A stretch of DNA of 64,000 bases from UBA10348 sp002469915 (GCA_029249345.1 JAQWHM010000016.1:124001-188000); one strand, 5' to 3'. Shown: positions 16,375 to 25,628, numbered from the stretch's first letter. Notes: a model not told the origin generated them from the sequence alone. Made by a program: numbers and translations.

Positions 16375-17193
16375 CTACTTCCTTTTTATAGTTGCGAGGA
16401 TCTCATCATGTAGATCCCGCGAGGCAGAACATAATAAACTCTCAGCGTGAACCAGGTCGTTGGTATTGCCATGTCCGTCGGAGATCAGACCTCCGGCCTC
16501 AAGCACGCAAGGAATGATCGCGGCATTGTCCCACGGATTCATCATGGTATCGAACGCCGCGTCAATTTCGCCTCGGATAACCATTGCGTGTTGAATACAA
16601 TCTCCAATAAATCTGAATTTCCCAGCTTTCTGAATCAGATCTGTCATGGTAAAAGTGTCTGATCCGATTCGTGGGTCTACATCTGAGTTGTACAGACCCG
16701 TTGAAGAGACGTATGCCGTATCCAGTTTGCGGACTCGACTAGATACCGTCTGACGCTCGAGCGAGCCGGCCTTGTTTAACGCCCAGCAGCCCTTTCCGAG
16801 CTCGGCATACACGGTCTCTTTTAGGGCAGGCATATTTATAACGCCCAGAACGGGGTGACCGTGTCTAAGGAGCGCAACGAGCGTTCCAAAGGTGGGCAGG
16901 CCGAGTGCAAACGAGGCTGTTCCATCAATTGGATCCAGTACCCAAGTGTATTCGCTTGAGGCCTTGACATCGGCTTGTTCTTCTCCCATGATTCCGTGAT
17001 CGGGAAACGTTTCACGGATCAGCTGTCTCATCACCCGTTCTGATTCGGTGTCTGCTTCCGTAACGGGTGTGCCGTCAGCTTTATGCTCTACCTCCGAATG
17101 TTGGAAACGGGGCATGATTTCCTGTGCGGCCACGCCCGCGAGTTGCAGGGCAAACTGCATCATCGGACTCGGTGTGTGTGGATCTTCTGTCAC
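16375..17193 (-). CDS. hisN: Inositol monophosphatase family protein (HisN-like histidinol-phosphatase)
   Basis: A 272-residue Mg2+/Li+-sensitive phosphatase fold. Metal-binding motifs are GEEQADVKASSEYTWVLDPI with DPIDGTASF directly following, and the C-terminal PWDNAAIIPCVLEAGG. Within the family, HisN-type enzymes hydrolyse histidinol phosphate, while others act on inositol phosphate or on 3'-phosphoadenosine phosphate; I prefer HisN because of the sequence pattern around DPIDGT and AFDTMMNPWD, with moderate certainty. The start is GTG, two bases after the decarboxylase stop codon. No other histidine genes are nearby. Confidence 0.8.
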   Translation of the reverse strand: MTEDPHTPSPMMQFALQLAGVAAQEIMPRFQHSEVEHKADGTPVTEADTESERVMRQLIRETFPDHGIMGEEQADVKASSEYTWVLDPIDGTASFALGLPTFGTLVALLRHGHPVLGVINMPALKETVYAELGKGCWALNKAGSLERQTVSSRVRKLDTAYVSSTGLYNSDVDPRIGSDTFTMTDLIQKAGKFRFIGDCIQHAMVIRGEIDAAFDTMMNPWDNAAIIPCVLEAGGLISDGHGNTNDLVHAESLLCSASRDLHDEILATIKRK

Positions 17194-17195
17194 GT

Positions 17196-18635
17196 TTAAT
17201 GGGTCTGGTTCAATGCTGAAGACAATTCTTTAAGGACTGTAAGAGCGGTATCGATGTCCTTTTTGTGGGTGCGGAAGCAAAGCGCTGCCATGCGGAGCAT
17301 ATATACGCCGTTCAGGCGTGTAGATGAAACGAATATCCGACCATCATTATGTATAGCTTGGACTAAACGCTCATTAAACGTATCTGCATCTCCTGAATCA
17401 GGAATAAACCGATATGTCACCACACTTAGGTCTGGCTCGGGACCTACCTCAAATCCATTGAAGCCCGACAATTGTTCATGGAAGTATCGGGCCAACAGCA
17501 TTTTTTCCTGCAGAGCAGCTCGAAACGGACCCACCCCAAGAATTTGCAGCGGCAACCATAGACGAAGTCCGCGAAAATGCTTGGTCAACTCAGGCGAAAG
17601 CGTGGCCGGTGACGTGGCCTCGACATTCAGCACGTCTTGCATATAGTCCGCGCCTGCCTGATGGGATTTCAACAGTCGATCTTGATTTTTGACCAACAAG
17701 GCACCCGTTCCGTAGGGTAGGAAAAGCGTTTTGTGGGGATCCATGACGATGGAGTCAGAAAGCTCCATACCCTTTAAAAGGTCTGCTCCAGCATCGCAGA
17801 GGGCAAAGAAGGCACCATATGCACCATCAATATGGTACCAGATAGAGTGAGTTTGAGCAATTTGACCGATCTGTTCGATGGGGTCGACCGATCCGGTATT
17901 GGTTGTACCCGCGGAAGCCATCACAAAAAACGGAGTCAAGCCCTCTTTTTCGTCGTCAAGAACCTGAGCCTGAAGCGCCTCAGCATCCATCCGGTATCCA
18001 TCATCCACTGGAATGCGTCTAATTACGCATTCCGAAAGGCCGGCTAAATGAATGGCCTTGTCTATACAGTGGTGGGCATGATCAGTGAGGTAGATGACCG
18101 AGCGGGGAATGGCATCGGCCTTAATCCCACACGCATCTCTAGCTGTAACTACCGCTGTAAAGTTGGCGAGGCTTCCTCCAGCAGATAAATAGCCTCCAAA
18201 AGTGGACGGATACCCAACGAGGTCTGCCATCCATTTCAGACACTGATTTTCAATTCGTACGGCTCCTGGACTAGCGAAATAGACTCCAGCGTATCGGTTT
18301 GCTACCGCCGCCAGCATATCGCCTAAGGCAGAATGATACAGGCCGCCTCCTGGGATATAGCCCATGAATCGGGGGGAAGTTGTAGCAATGCCAACATGGT
18401 CCACTTGCTCGTACAAGGTCTCTAATGCGACCGATAATCCACGACCAGATTCAGGGATGTGTTCGTCGAGAATGGATAAAGTACCCGGCTCGGGTCGAAA
18501 CGCAGGAGCATCCTCCACTCCTTGAAGGAAGTCCTCAACATAATCCAACACCTCCCGATTTAGGTCTGCCCGGAGGGCTGGATCTGTGTCTAACAGACGA
18601 GCTTCCTTTTCTAGCATATTCAATTGATCAATCAT
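17196..18635 (-). CDS. PLP-dependent aromatic-type amino acid decarboxylase
   Basis: A 479-residue group II decarboxylase. PLP residues: H189 region in LTDHAHHCIDKA, D270 in WYHIDGAYGAFFAL, and the Schiff-base lysine K302 in MDPHKTLFLPYGTGALL. The early GYIPGGGLYHSALGDML and SAGGSLANF segments are also typical of aromatic-L-amino-acid decarboxylases and the DDC/tyrosine branch. It removes the carboxyl group of an aromatic or acidic amino acid to give an amine. I start at the ATG at 18635; the frame could begin at a TTG at 18644. It heads the six-gene minus-strand run ending at 13021. Confidence 0.87.
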   Translation of the reverse strand: MIDQLNMLEKEARLLDTDPALRADLNREVLDYVEDFLQGVEDAPAFRPEPGTLSILDEHIPESGRGLSVALETLYEQVDHVGIATTSPRFMGYIPGGGLYHSALGDMLAAVANRYAGVYFASPGAVRIENQCLKWMADLVGYPSTFGGYLSAGGSLANFTAVVTARDACGIKADAIPRSVIYLTDHAHHCIDKAIHLAGLSECVIRRIPVDDGYRMDAEALQAQVLDDEKEGLTPFFVMASAGTTNTGSVDPIEQIGQIAQTHSIWYHIDGAYGAFFALCDAGADLLKGMELSDSIVMDPHKTLFLPYGTGALLVKNQDRLLKSHQAGADYMQDVLNVEATSPATLSPELTKHFRGLRLWLPLQILGVGPFRAALQEKMLLARYFHEQLSGFNGFEVGPEPDLSVVTYRFIPDSGDADTFNERLVQAIHNDGRIFVSSTRLNGVYMLRMAALCFRTHKKDIDTALTVLKELSSALNQTH

Positions 18636-18748
18636 AAGTAGCAACTGAGAGCTGGTAAGCGGTGTACGGAGAACTGTTCGCGCCGTAAACTACAGGATCT
18701 CTGCGAACCCTTTTACGCAGAAATCAGAAAGAAATGTGATTCCCTACT

Positions 18749-19960
18749 ATGAACCTGAGTCCAGTTATTCTTGCCATCCCGGTTTTTTTCATCCTGATGG
18801 CTGCAGAATTGATTTACGAAGGGTTAACCCGTAAGCGAACCTACCGCTTGAATGACGCCATCACCAACATCAATCTCGGTGTGTTGGATCAGTTGAGCGG
18901 TGCCTTCGCTAAAGTGGTCAAAATTGGCATCTATACTGTCGTTTATGAGCTTTTTGCGCTTTGGACTATTGAAGAATCTCTGGGAAGTTTTATCGCTCTA
19001 TTCTTCTTGTATGATCTGTGCTATTACTGGAGTCATCGCATGGCACACACGATCAGTCTGTTTTGGGGCGGACATATCGTGCATCATCAAAGCGAGGAAT
19101 ACAATCTTTCGGTGGCACTTCGACAGAGTTCGACCTCCTTCATTTGGTCGTTCCCCTTTTATCTACCCTTGGCACTTGTCGGATTCAGTCCGATTCAACT
19201 CGTGTTTGTGGGAGGATTAAATTTGCTCTATCAGTTCTGGATTCATACCGAACATATCAATCGCCTCGGTCCTTTGGAATGGGTGATGAATACGCCCTCT
19301 CATCATCGAGTGCATCATGGTCGTAATCCAGCGTATATCGACAAAAACTATGCGGGCGTCTTTATCATTTGGGATCGCCTTTTTGGCACATTTGAGGATG
19401 AAAAGGAACGACCAGATTATGGTATAACCAAGCCTCTTAATAGCTGGAACCCGTTATACGCCAATGTTTCGCACTATGTTGATCTTTTCCGAGCCCTGCC
19501 TCGAGCTCAGTCGATTAAGGATGGACTACATATGCTGTTCGGGCCTCCCGGATGGATGCCAAAATATTTAGGTGGTTACCAAGCGCCACATGAGTTTGAA
19601 ACGGATTATTCCAAGTATGACCAAGACGTTCGACATGGGGCGCATGGATATATTCTATTCCAGTTTCTTTTTGCGCTTGTAGCGGTAGCCTATTTTTTGT
19701 TTGAGTTTTCCAGCCTTGGGTCCATCGAACAAGCATATCTCGCCGTCTGGGTCTTAGTATCGACGCTCTTGTTTGGACTTTTGTTTGAGTCGAACAGCTC
19801 ATGGGTAATCCGTCTGGAGGTAATCCGATTGACGGCGTTGCTAGTTGCACCACTGTTATTGGAGCTTTTAATAGGGATTCAGGCCGCCGTCGTCCTTTTT
19901 GCCCTATTTAGTTTAGGTGCGTTCTGGACCCTTTCTAGAAAACGTCCAGTGCTCGTATAA
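18749..19960 (+). CDS. Fatty acid hydroxylase/sterol desaturase family protein (AGMO-like)
   Basis: A 403-residue integral membrane di-iron protein. The eight-histidine pattern is present: SHRMAH (95-100), HIVHHQSEEYN (109-119) and PSHHRVHHGRNP (about 188-199). The continuation LSVALRQSS after the second box is characteristic of the alkylglycerol monooxygenase-like branch rather than C-4 sterol oxidases. The C-terminal 100 residues add two or three more hydrophobic helices. It probably oxidises a lipid substrate in the membrane; the substrate is unknown. A 9-bp imperfect hairpin at 18697-18724 lies in the leader. Confidence 0.83.
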   Translation: MNLSPVILAIPVFFILMAAELIYEGLTRKRTYRLNDAITNINLGVLDQLSGAFAKVVKIGIYTVVYELFALWTIEESLGSFIALFFLYDLCYYWSHRMAHTISLFWGGHIVHHQSEEYNLSVALRQSSTSFIWSFPFYLPLALVGFSPIQLVFVGGLNLLYQFWIHTEHINRLGPLEWVMNTPSHHRVHHGRNPAYIDKNYAGVFIIWDRLFGTFEDEKERPDYGITKPLNSWNPLYANVSHYVDLFRALPRAQSIKDGLHMLFGPPGWMPKYLGGYQAPHEFETDYSKYDQDVRHGAHGYILFQFLFALVAVAYFLFEFSSLGSIEQAYLAVWVLVSTLLFGLLFESNSSWVIRLEVIRLTALLVAPLLLELLIGIQAAVVLFALFSLGAFWTLSRKRPVLV

Positions 19961-20056
19961 AACGGACTTCGATGTCCGGATTTATCGAAAATTGATCGGC
20001 TGGGAGCTCGCTGGTGCGTACCATGAATTTTGATTGTTTTAACAAAGACGAATCTC

Positions 20057-20572
20057 ATGAAAAAGCTTCTATTGGCGGCGCTCGTTGCCCTAACATTTTC
20101 GGCCTGTCAGACGGATAGGGCTTCAGAAAGTAGCTCAGATGTAGCCGATTCAGCATCTGGTACACTTGTTGGCACTACGTATGGTGAAGCGCTGACCTTA
20201 ACTGACGTGACACCCGTGTCTCTCATCTTAGATAATCCAAATGACTTCGTTGGAGAGACCGTCTTAGTAGAGGGAATGGTCGTTGAGGTGTGCGAAAATA
20301 AAGGGTGCTGGCTCGATATTGCGAGTGATCGCGACTACGAAAAAATTCAGGTTAAAGTTGATGATGGCGTCATCGTCTTTCCTATGACGGCACGTGGACA
20401 CAAGGCCTTAGTTCAGGGTAACGTAGAGGAGTTGCAGCTTACAGCCGAGCAAGCGTTTGAGCGAGCTAAACATTATGCCGAAGAGCAAGGCATGGCTTTT
20501 GACTCCACGGCTACATTTGGTCCAGAAACCGTGTATCGTATTCGTGGATTGGGTGCTGTAATAGCTGACTGA
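20057..20572 (+). CDS. DUF4920 lipoprotein
   Basis: A 171-residue exported lipoprotein (lipobox TFSAC). The domain from about residue 55 reads GEALTLTDVTPVSLI, NDFVGETVLVEGMVVEVCEN and KGCWLDIASD, an OB-like fold with two cysteines that matches DUF4920, a family common in marine bacteria. The function is not established; the fold suggests ligand or metal binding in the periplasm. I start at the ATG at 20057 rather than 20030. Its stop codon overlaps the open frame of the following PepSY-type protein, so the two are probably translated together. Confidence 0.85.
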   Translation: MKKLLLAALVALTFSACQTDRASESSSDVADSASGTLVGTTYGEALTLTDVTPVSLILDNPNDFVGETVLVEGMVVEVCENKGCWLDIASDRDYEKIQVKVDDGVIVFPMTARGHKALVQGNVEELQLTAEQAFERAKHYAEEQGMAFDSTATFGPETVYRIRGLGAVIAD

Positions 20573-21152
20573 TACGGCTCCTCCAAAGCGAAAATTTAAA
20601 TGGCGTCGGTGGAATAATATCCTGCATCGAGATATCGGTTATCTCGCGGTAGGACTGACCGTGGTGTATGCTATTTCAGGAGTCGCCGTTAATCATCGGG
20701 CGGACTGGAATCCTAGTTATACCTTTGAGACGCGAGTCGTTGAGTTGACCGAGCAGATACTGGAATCCGATCCGGGATCACCATCCTTCATTCAGGGCAT
20801 AATGGATCAGTTGGACCTGGAAGGTGAGGTACGAGGCTCTTTTCGCGAATCACTCGAGCTTGTCGATATTTTCGTCGATGATTCCGTAGTCAAGGTGGAT
20901 CTGGAAAACAGAACAGCGACGGTTGAAACGGTTGAAGGCCGGACCGTATTGAGGGAATCTAATTTCTTGCATCTGAACGAGCCCAAGAAGCTATGGACCT
21001 GGATGGCCGACATCTATGCCGTTTCTTTATTACTCCTGGCGACGACGGGGATGTTTGTCCTTAAGGGTAAGAATGGGTTGAAGCGACGAGGATGGTATCT
21101 CGTTCTCATTGGCATTCTAATTCCAGTCGCGTTTCTGCTCTTATATTTTTGA
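20565..21152 (+). CDS. PepSY-associated TM helix protein; no standard start codon
   Basis: The frame opens at 20565, just after a TAG, and encodes 195 residues to 21152. Near its start it has the PepSY-TM signature: FKWRRWNNILHRDIGYLAVG followed by LTVVYAISGVAVNHR. The first ATG/GTG/TTG in frame is the GTG at 20661, which would cut off that conserved helix, so the real start must lie upstream. The best candidate is CTG at 20565, overlapping the DUF4920 stop (CTGACTGA). Two further helices at about 145-163 and 175-193 complete a three-helix membrane protein. A lost base upstream is the alternative. Confidence 0.8.
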   Translation: MTDTAPPKRKFKWRRWNNILHRDIGYLAVGLTVVYAISGVAVNHRADWNPSYTFETRVVELTEQILESDPGSPSFIQGIMDQLDLEGEVRGSFRESLELVDIFVDDSVVKVDLENRTATVETVEGRTVLRESNFLHLNEPKKLWTWMADIYAVSLLLLATTGMFVLKGKNGLKRRGWYLVLIGILIPVAFLLLYF

Positions 21153-21161
21153 TGCACAGAA

Positions 21162-22334
21162 TTAGTTGACCGTGAAGGGAACGGAGAACCGGGTCATATC
21201 CCAATCGAGATGGATGGCTCCTCCTTCATCGGTACTCTCCATCGAGATGGAGAAGCGCTCTGCAGCTTGATCTCGGTCTGACTGAACGGTGACGACCGTA
21301 AATAGATCGTATGCTGGATCATGCGCGGTACCCCACTGATCCGTCTGGCTGTTTACGATGAAGTGCAACGCCCCATCCTGATACATGGACCAAAGCGTAT
21401 ACGTACCGGCTTCTAGTGCATTTCCGCCTATCGTTAGAGGTTGGCTGGTTGAAAAGTGGGTAGCGGCATTTGCTCCAGTTCTCCAGACGGTCCCTTCAGG
21501 AACGAGACCTCCCCAGATGTCTCTTCCGCGTTTGGCCGGTTGGCTGTACCGGATCTCCATATCTGAGCCTTGGACGGTTGCCTGTGTTGTAGCGCTCGGA
21601 GACGGTACTCCAAGACCCGTCCCGGATACATCGAGTGCAGCCCAGCGGTCAGCGTGGCTACCCACAAGGAATGGCTCTACACGACGAGAGGTTGAGCTAT
21701 TTGTAGTACCGGCCCCTGAGATACCGAGTAATTGTCCACTTCCGTCGGTCCATGCTTTACGTCTCTGGCCAAAGTAGTCCATGGAAACAGTATCACCGGC
21801 CACCACACGGGCATCGTTTTCTCTTGCGTTGGCGCCCGACGCGTTCAATAGAAAAATGGATTTAGATCCAGCCTGCAGTTTTTCGGCAACTTGCTCAAAG
21901 ATGAAGGCGCTTGCGGCGGTAAAACCAAGGGTAGGGATAGCCTCATTTTCGAGAATAACCTCGCTGGTGCCGGGATTCTGACCACCTTCGCGAACGATGC
22001 TGGCCACGCCGTCCGCTATTTCTATAACGGCACGGGATGAAGTCGCTCCTGTAGGATTCGTTTTAGGCGTCCACCGATTCGCTTCTAGACGGACAATGTG
22101 CTGATTTTCGTCCAGACGAGCATTGTATTCGATCACAAAAGTTGAAGGGATTCGATTGACATAAATCCCTTCAATGACCGATGCGGTTCGAGTGTAGACC
22201 TCCACTTGGGTCGTATCAGCGCCCAGTGTAGTCACGAATGCGCGGGGCTCATTCGGGCTAGGAGTCCATCCTTCTTCCGTTGCACATCCAGTGAAAAGAA
22301 AGACGAAAATAAGAGAGGAGACTAGGCGGTTCAT
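21162..22334 (-). CDS. DUF2911 lipoprotein with extra N-terminal domain
   Basis: A 390-residue lipoprotein (lipobox LFTGC). The C-terminal 160 residues are a DUF2911 domain: PAKRGRDIWGGLVPEGTVWR, TGANAATHFSTS, LEAGTYTLWSMYQDG. The N-terminal 200 residues form a separate beta-rich domain that I do not recognise. DUF2911 proteins are common periplasmic proteins of Bacteroidota without a known activity. A second DUF2911 gene lies at 49927-50844. It faces the PepSY-type gene convergently with only nine bases between them. Confidence 0.85.
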   Translation of the reverse strand: MNRLVSSLIFVFLFTGCATEEGWTPSPNEPRAFVTTLGADTTQVEVYTRTASVIEGIYVNRIPSTFVIEYNARLDENQHIVRLEANRWTPKTNPTGATSSRAVIEIADGVASIVREGGQNPGTSEVILENEAIPTLGFTAASAFIFEQVAEKLQAGSKSIFLLNASGANARENDARVVAGDTVSMDYFGQRRKAWTDGSGQLLGISGAGTTNSSTSRRVEPFLVGSHADRWAALDVSGTGLGVPSPSATTQATVQGSDMEIRYSQPAKRGRDIWGGLVPEGTVWRTGANAATHFSTSQPLTIGGNALEAGTYTLWSMYQDGALHFIVNSQTDQWGTAHDPAYDLFTVVTVQSDRDQAAERFSISMESTDEGGAIHLDWDMTRFSVPFTVN

Positions 22335-22389
22335 GACTTGAGCATTTTGTGATAGATCCTAAAACAATGTAGCAGGACAATCCATGTCT

Positions 22390-22773
22390 CTACTTCGTTT
22401 CATCCATAATCGTTTTGATCGTGTTTTCGACACTCGTCGCGATGTCTTCGAGCTCCGGTGCCTCAGAAAGCATAGAGAGCATGGAAGATGGGTTAATCAT
22501 TCCAATATGAGTCTTCCCATCCTTCTCCCAAATAGATACTCTGCACGGAAGGGCCATATTCATTTCCATATCGGAAGCTAATACTTCGGCAGCTCGAGCA
22601 GGATTACAGATTTCAAAGACCCGAACTTCTGGCTCAAGGGGAAACCCTTTGCCGGTTAAAATCTCTTTTAAGTTGTATGAATGGAGCACGCCGAATCCGT
22701 TTCGTGAAACGGCTTCTACAAAATCGTCGGATGCCTGATCTGCGGTTTTATCAGATGTGATGATGTATTTCAT
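22390..22773 (-). CDS. DUF302 domain protein
   Basis: A 127-residue cytoplasmic-looking protein with a single DUF302 domain: an N-terminal strand YIITSDKTADQASDDFVEAV, then FGVLHSYNLKEIL, FEICNPARAAEVL, and ALPCRVSIWEKDGKTHIGMI. DUF302 is a small alpha/beta fold, widespread and uncharacterised, frequently next to heavy-metal or redox genes. No signal peptide is seen. It stands alone between the DUF2911 lipoprotein and the thioredoxin-like protein, with about 70 bases on the upstream side. Confidence 0.85.
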   Translation of the reverse strand: MKYIITSDKTADQASDDFVEAVSRNGFGVLHSYNLKEILTGKGFPLEPEVRVFEICNPARAAEVLASDMEMNMALPCRVSIWEKDGKTHIGMINPSSMLSMLSEAPELEDIATSVENTIKTIMDETK

Positions 22774-22842
22774 AAGTCAGAATAATATGAGTTGCGAAAG
22801 CATGGTCTTTTTTAAGTGTCTCAAGCAGCGATTATGTGACAC

Positions 22843-23445
22843 TTATTTGGTCGCTTCCAATATTTCGACAACGGTTTCCATTGTTTGGTGTCCTAGATCT
22901 TCGTCGTACCAGGAAAACTTGTAGGTCATGAAATCTCGGGATTCTAGATCTTTGCCCTCTCCAAGTGCCCAATCCTGTAATTCTTGAGGTCGCTCGATAA
23001 ATACGCCAACTTCATTGAAGTCCGCATCCAGCACGAGCACGGTTGGTGTAGATGCCCGACCGTCTGGAGTTCGGTTGGCCTCCATGATGAATCGGCCTGC
23101 GTCGGGATGGACCAACCTCATTTCAAGGCCATCGACACGATTCGCAAGATGGGCCAAGTAGGGAATGGTATTTACGGAATCACTACATCCGTCTACAGCT
23201 ACTGCCAGCAGGTAGTGAGCGCCTTCGACGGCGCGTGCGCGATCAAGAAGCTCTTCGGGAACGCTTCCTTTTTCGAAGTTATCGTGCCACATTTCCTTTC
23301 GACGTTCGGCTTGCTCTAGAAAAAAGCCAAACTCGATTCCAGCTTCATAGACCTCTTGATACGACGCTAACTCACCTTCTTGGGCTAAAGCAGAAGGTAT
23401 GGTCAAGAGAAAGACAGCCAGAAGGGCAAAAATGATTTTTTTCAT
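22843..23445 (-). CDS. Exported thioredoxin-fold protein with a C-S-D-S site
   Basis: A 200-residue exported protein (signal peptide to SALAQ, about residue 21). The middle part has a thioredoxin fold: YLLAVAVDGCSDSVNTIPYL, then a cis-proline strand STPTVLVLDADFNEVGV. The usual W-C-x-x-C is replaced by G-C-S-D-S, so only one active cysteine remains, as in the monothiol thioredoxin-like family often seen in Bacteroidota. Disulfide reduction is therefore unlikely; isomerase-like or mixed-disulfide roles are possible. I start at the ATG at 23445. Confidence 0.78.
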   Translation of the reverse strand: MKKIIFALLAVFLLTIPSALAQEGELASYQEVYEAGIEFGFFLEQAERRKEMWHDNFEKGSVPEELLDRARAVEGAHYLLAVAVDGCSDSVNTIPYLAHLANRVDGLEMRLVHPDAGRFIMEANRTPDGRASTPTVLVLDADFNEVGVFIERPQELQDWALGEGKDLESRDFMTYKFSWYDEDLGHQTMETVVEILEATK

Positions 23446-23544
23446 TTGAGGTGGCAAAATAAGATGGGAAAGGGTACCCGACTTGCTTGACAAGTGAAAT
23501 GAACGCCACATTCCGATAGTTGCTCCGGAGTAGCAATAAAGATC

Positions 23545-24774
23545 CTATTGTTTGACAATCAAACCGTAGCCGAGGTGTGTCTGAGATCGTATTTGGTAGG
23601 TATACACGCCGGAGGGCCAACGATGGGTATCCATTGGAATGATCGTTTCTAAACCGAAAGAGTGAGGGACCACCTTCTCTTGGACTAAACGACCCAGTGC
23701 GTCAACTATTTTTAGATGAAAGGGCGATAGTGATGTTGCGGAAAAAGTCAATGAAACTCGTTTATAGAAAGGATTTGGGTAGGCGTATGTTCGTAAGTGG
23801 AAGAATTCAGGTAAGACAGCAATTTGCATACCGGTACTCATGCTATCCCAGTTATACGTTTCTCTTAAGAATGTTTGAAACACTAATGCGGCCTTTTCGG
23901 CAAAAAATGCTCTATTGGAGCTCGAATTGCGCAGACCCGCATAATAAGCCTCAATCTGAACACCGCTGATCCGACCGCCATCAGCAGATCCATGACGCCT
24001 CGTGCTATAGCCGCCGCTGAAAAATGGATTACCCTGGCCTGGATTTGGTTGAGAGACGCTCGGTGTGGCAGGAATTCCAGATGAGGAAAACAAGGTTCCA
24101 AGGCTGTTTTGACCCCTCAGCAGTTCCGAAAACGAAAATGAAGTTGAAGAAACCAGTGTGCGAATACTAGAGGATTCAACTAGGTTGCCACTGTTCAACT
24201 GGTCGTCTGAAAGTACTAGCTCGTTAGACGAGAGAAGATATCCGAGTTCTAACCGCTGAATGGAATGGCCGTGACCGTGCAGATCTACATACAAGCCGCT
24301 GCCAAAGGAAAGAGTGATTTCACTTTTAGCAGACTCGATAAAACCATGGTATTCCGTCCAAGCTTGCTCTGCCCAAATATTGCTTTCGGCTGCTTCAATA
24401 ATTTCACGATTAGGATCGAGCTTCGTGCGTTTCAAATTTGAAATGACAACATAGGGATGATGTCCAGTACGTTTGAAAATAGCTTCTCGAAAAGCGAGTG
24501 CCGTTTCTTTGGTATTAGAATCAGTTACCGTGGTGCCCGAGGTACGGTCGTCGATTTCCGCCGGGATAAGATGTCCACCATGAGGAGCTGAAATCACCAG
24601 AGGCATGTTGCCTTCCCAATACTCAACATATCCATTTCTGCCGAGTGCCGTCGGGACTGATTCCAACTGACGAGCGGAAGCGTCCTGCATGATTAGATTA
24701 CCCATCAGCAGGACAAAGAAGAAACACGCCTTAAGATGGCGCATGGTAGAAAACCAACGGGTTGCGATGCTCAT
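23545..24774 (-). CDS. Secreted N-formylglutamate amidohydrolase-like protein with T9SS domain
   Basis: A 409-residue exported protein. The signal peptide begins at either M1 or M11 and ends near DASA. The catalytic domain matches the FGase family (PF05013): LVISAPHGGHLIPAEI, KLDPNREI, LYVDLHGHGHSIQRLELGYL and a glutamate in GVQIEAYYAGLR. The last 80 residues are a type A T9SS sorting domain (YAYPNPFYKRVSL, VDALGRLVQE, PSGVYTYQI). The family normally works in the cytoplasm on N-formylglutamate from histidine breakdown, so an exported version probably acts on another amide or peptide. This combination is unusual. Confidence 0.85.
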   Translation of the reverse strand: MSIATRWFSTMRHLKACFFFVLLMGNLIMQDASARQLESVPTALGRNGYVEYWEGNMPLVISAPHGGHLIPAEIDDRTSGTTVTDSNTKETALAFREAIFKRTGHHPYVVISNLKRTKLDPNREIIEAAESNIWAEQAWTEYHGFIESAKSEITLSFGSGLYVDLHGHGHSIQRLELGYLLSSNELVLSDDQLNSGNLVESSSIRTLVSSTSFSFSELLRGQNSLGTLFSSSGIPATPSVSQPNPGQGNPFFSGGYSTRRHGSADGGRISGVQIEAYYAGLRNSSSNRAFFAEKAALVFQTFLRETYNWDSMSTGMQIAVLPEFFHLRTYAYPNPFYKRVSLTFSATSLSPFHLKIVDALGRLVQEKVVPHSFGLETIIPMDTHRWPSGVYTYQIRSQTHLGYGLIVKQ

Positions 24775-24786
24775 ACCCAGTTTGGA

Positions 24787-25515
24787 CTATTGATTTTGAG
24801 TACTTCCGAACACTCGTTTTAGCAGGTCAGTCGTTCTGGCGATTGGATCTTCTCTGATTCGTTGTTCTTCAGTGGCTAGCACCGAAAACATTCCGTGTAA
24901 TGTACCGTCAACGATATGCGTTTGTAAGTCAACGGTAATCGGTTTTACCAACGGAATGGCATTATAACGTCTTACGAGCGAGTTGTAGGCATTGTATACA
25001 CCCACTTTTTCCATAGCTGATTGGACCACAGGTTGAAAGCGGGAATTTAATTCAGATGAGGTCCGATCTCGGAAGTACACGGTCGCAGCGTCTTCAGGTC
25101 CGTTTAAAATCGCAAATGCATCCTGGACGGTCATGGCCTGTATCGCAGCGGCAAATACATCGACCGCTTCCAAGGCAGCCTGTTCTGCAGCTCGATTCAT
25201 TTGAGTCTCAAACTCGTCTACTTGACTTCCTAGACCAAGACTACGAAGGCGTGATGCTGCCGTTTCGAACTTAGACGGTAGTACTATGCGCAACAATGAG
25301 TTGTCAGAAAAGCCCCCTCGGGCAGAAAGGCTGCTTGACGTTCTATCTGTTCCGACTCTTAAGGCCTCTTTGAGACCATCTGCCACTGTTGATTCGGTTA
25401 GTGGAGCCTGCCCATTTAAAATGCCATCCAGATCTGAAAGTTGGAGATTTAGACATCCTGTCGATGTGGATGCTACTAGGAATACCAATAGAACAAAAAG
25501 TTTGGGCTTTCGCAT
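24787..25515 (-). CDS. DUF4197 lipoprotein
   Basis: A 242-residue lipoprotein (lipobox STGC). The body matches DUF4197: an N-terminal VADGLKEALRVGTDR, then a FETAASRLRSLGLGSQVDEF stretch, MNRAAEQAALEAVDVFAAAI and a C-terminal helical region ending REDPIARTTDLLKRVFGS. The family is uncharacterised and mostly alpha-helical. It lies 12 bases upstream of the FGase-like gene on the same strand and is probably co-transcribed with it. Confidence 0.85.
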   Translation of the reverse strand: MRKPKLFVLLVFLVASTSTGCLNLQLSDLDGILNGQAPLTESTVADGLKEALRVGTDRTSSSLSARGGFSDNSLLRIVLPSKFETAASRLRSLGLGSQVDEFETQMNRAAEQAALEAVDVFAAAIQAMTVQDAFAILNGPEDAATVYFRDRTSSELNSRFQPVVQSAMEKVGVYNAYNSLVRRYNAIPLVKPITVDLQTHIVDGTLHGMFSVLATEEQRIREDPIARTTDLLKRVFGSTQNQ

Positions 25516-25628
25516 AGTTTCCTGCCTGTGTCAGACTGAAGAAGATTGAGAAGCGAACTAATAAGGACAAATACTATCTTGCCACCAAATTGTTGTTCGA
25601 ATGTTACTGATAAACGGTCTACATCAGG

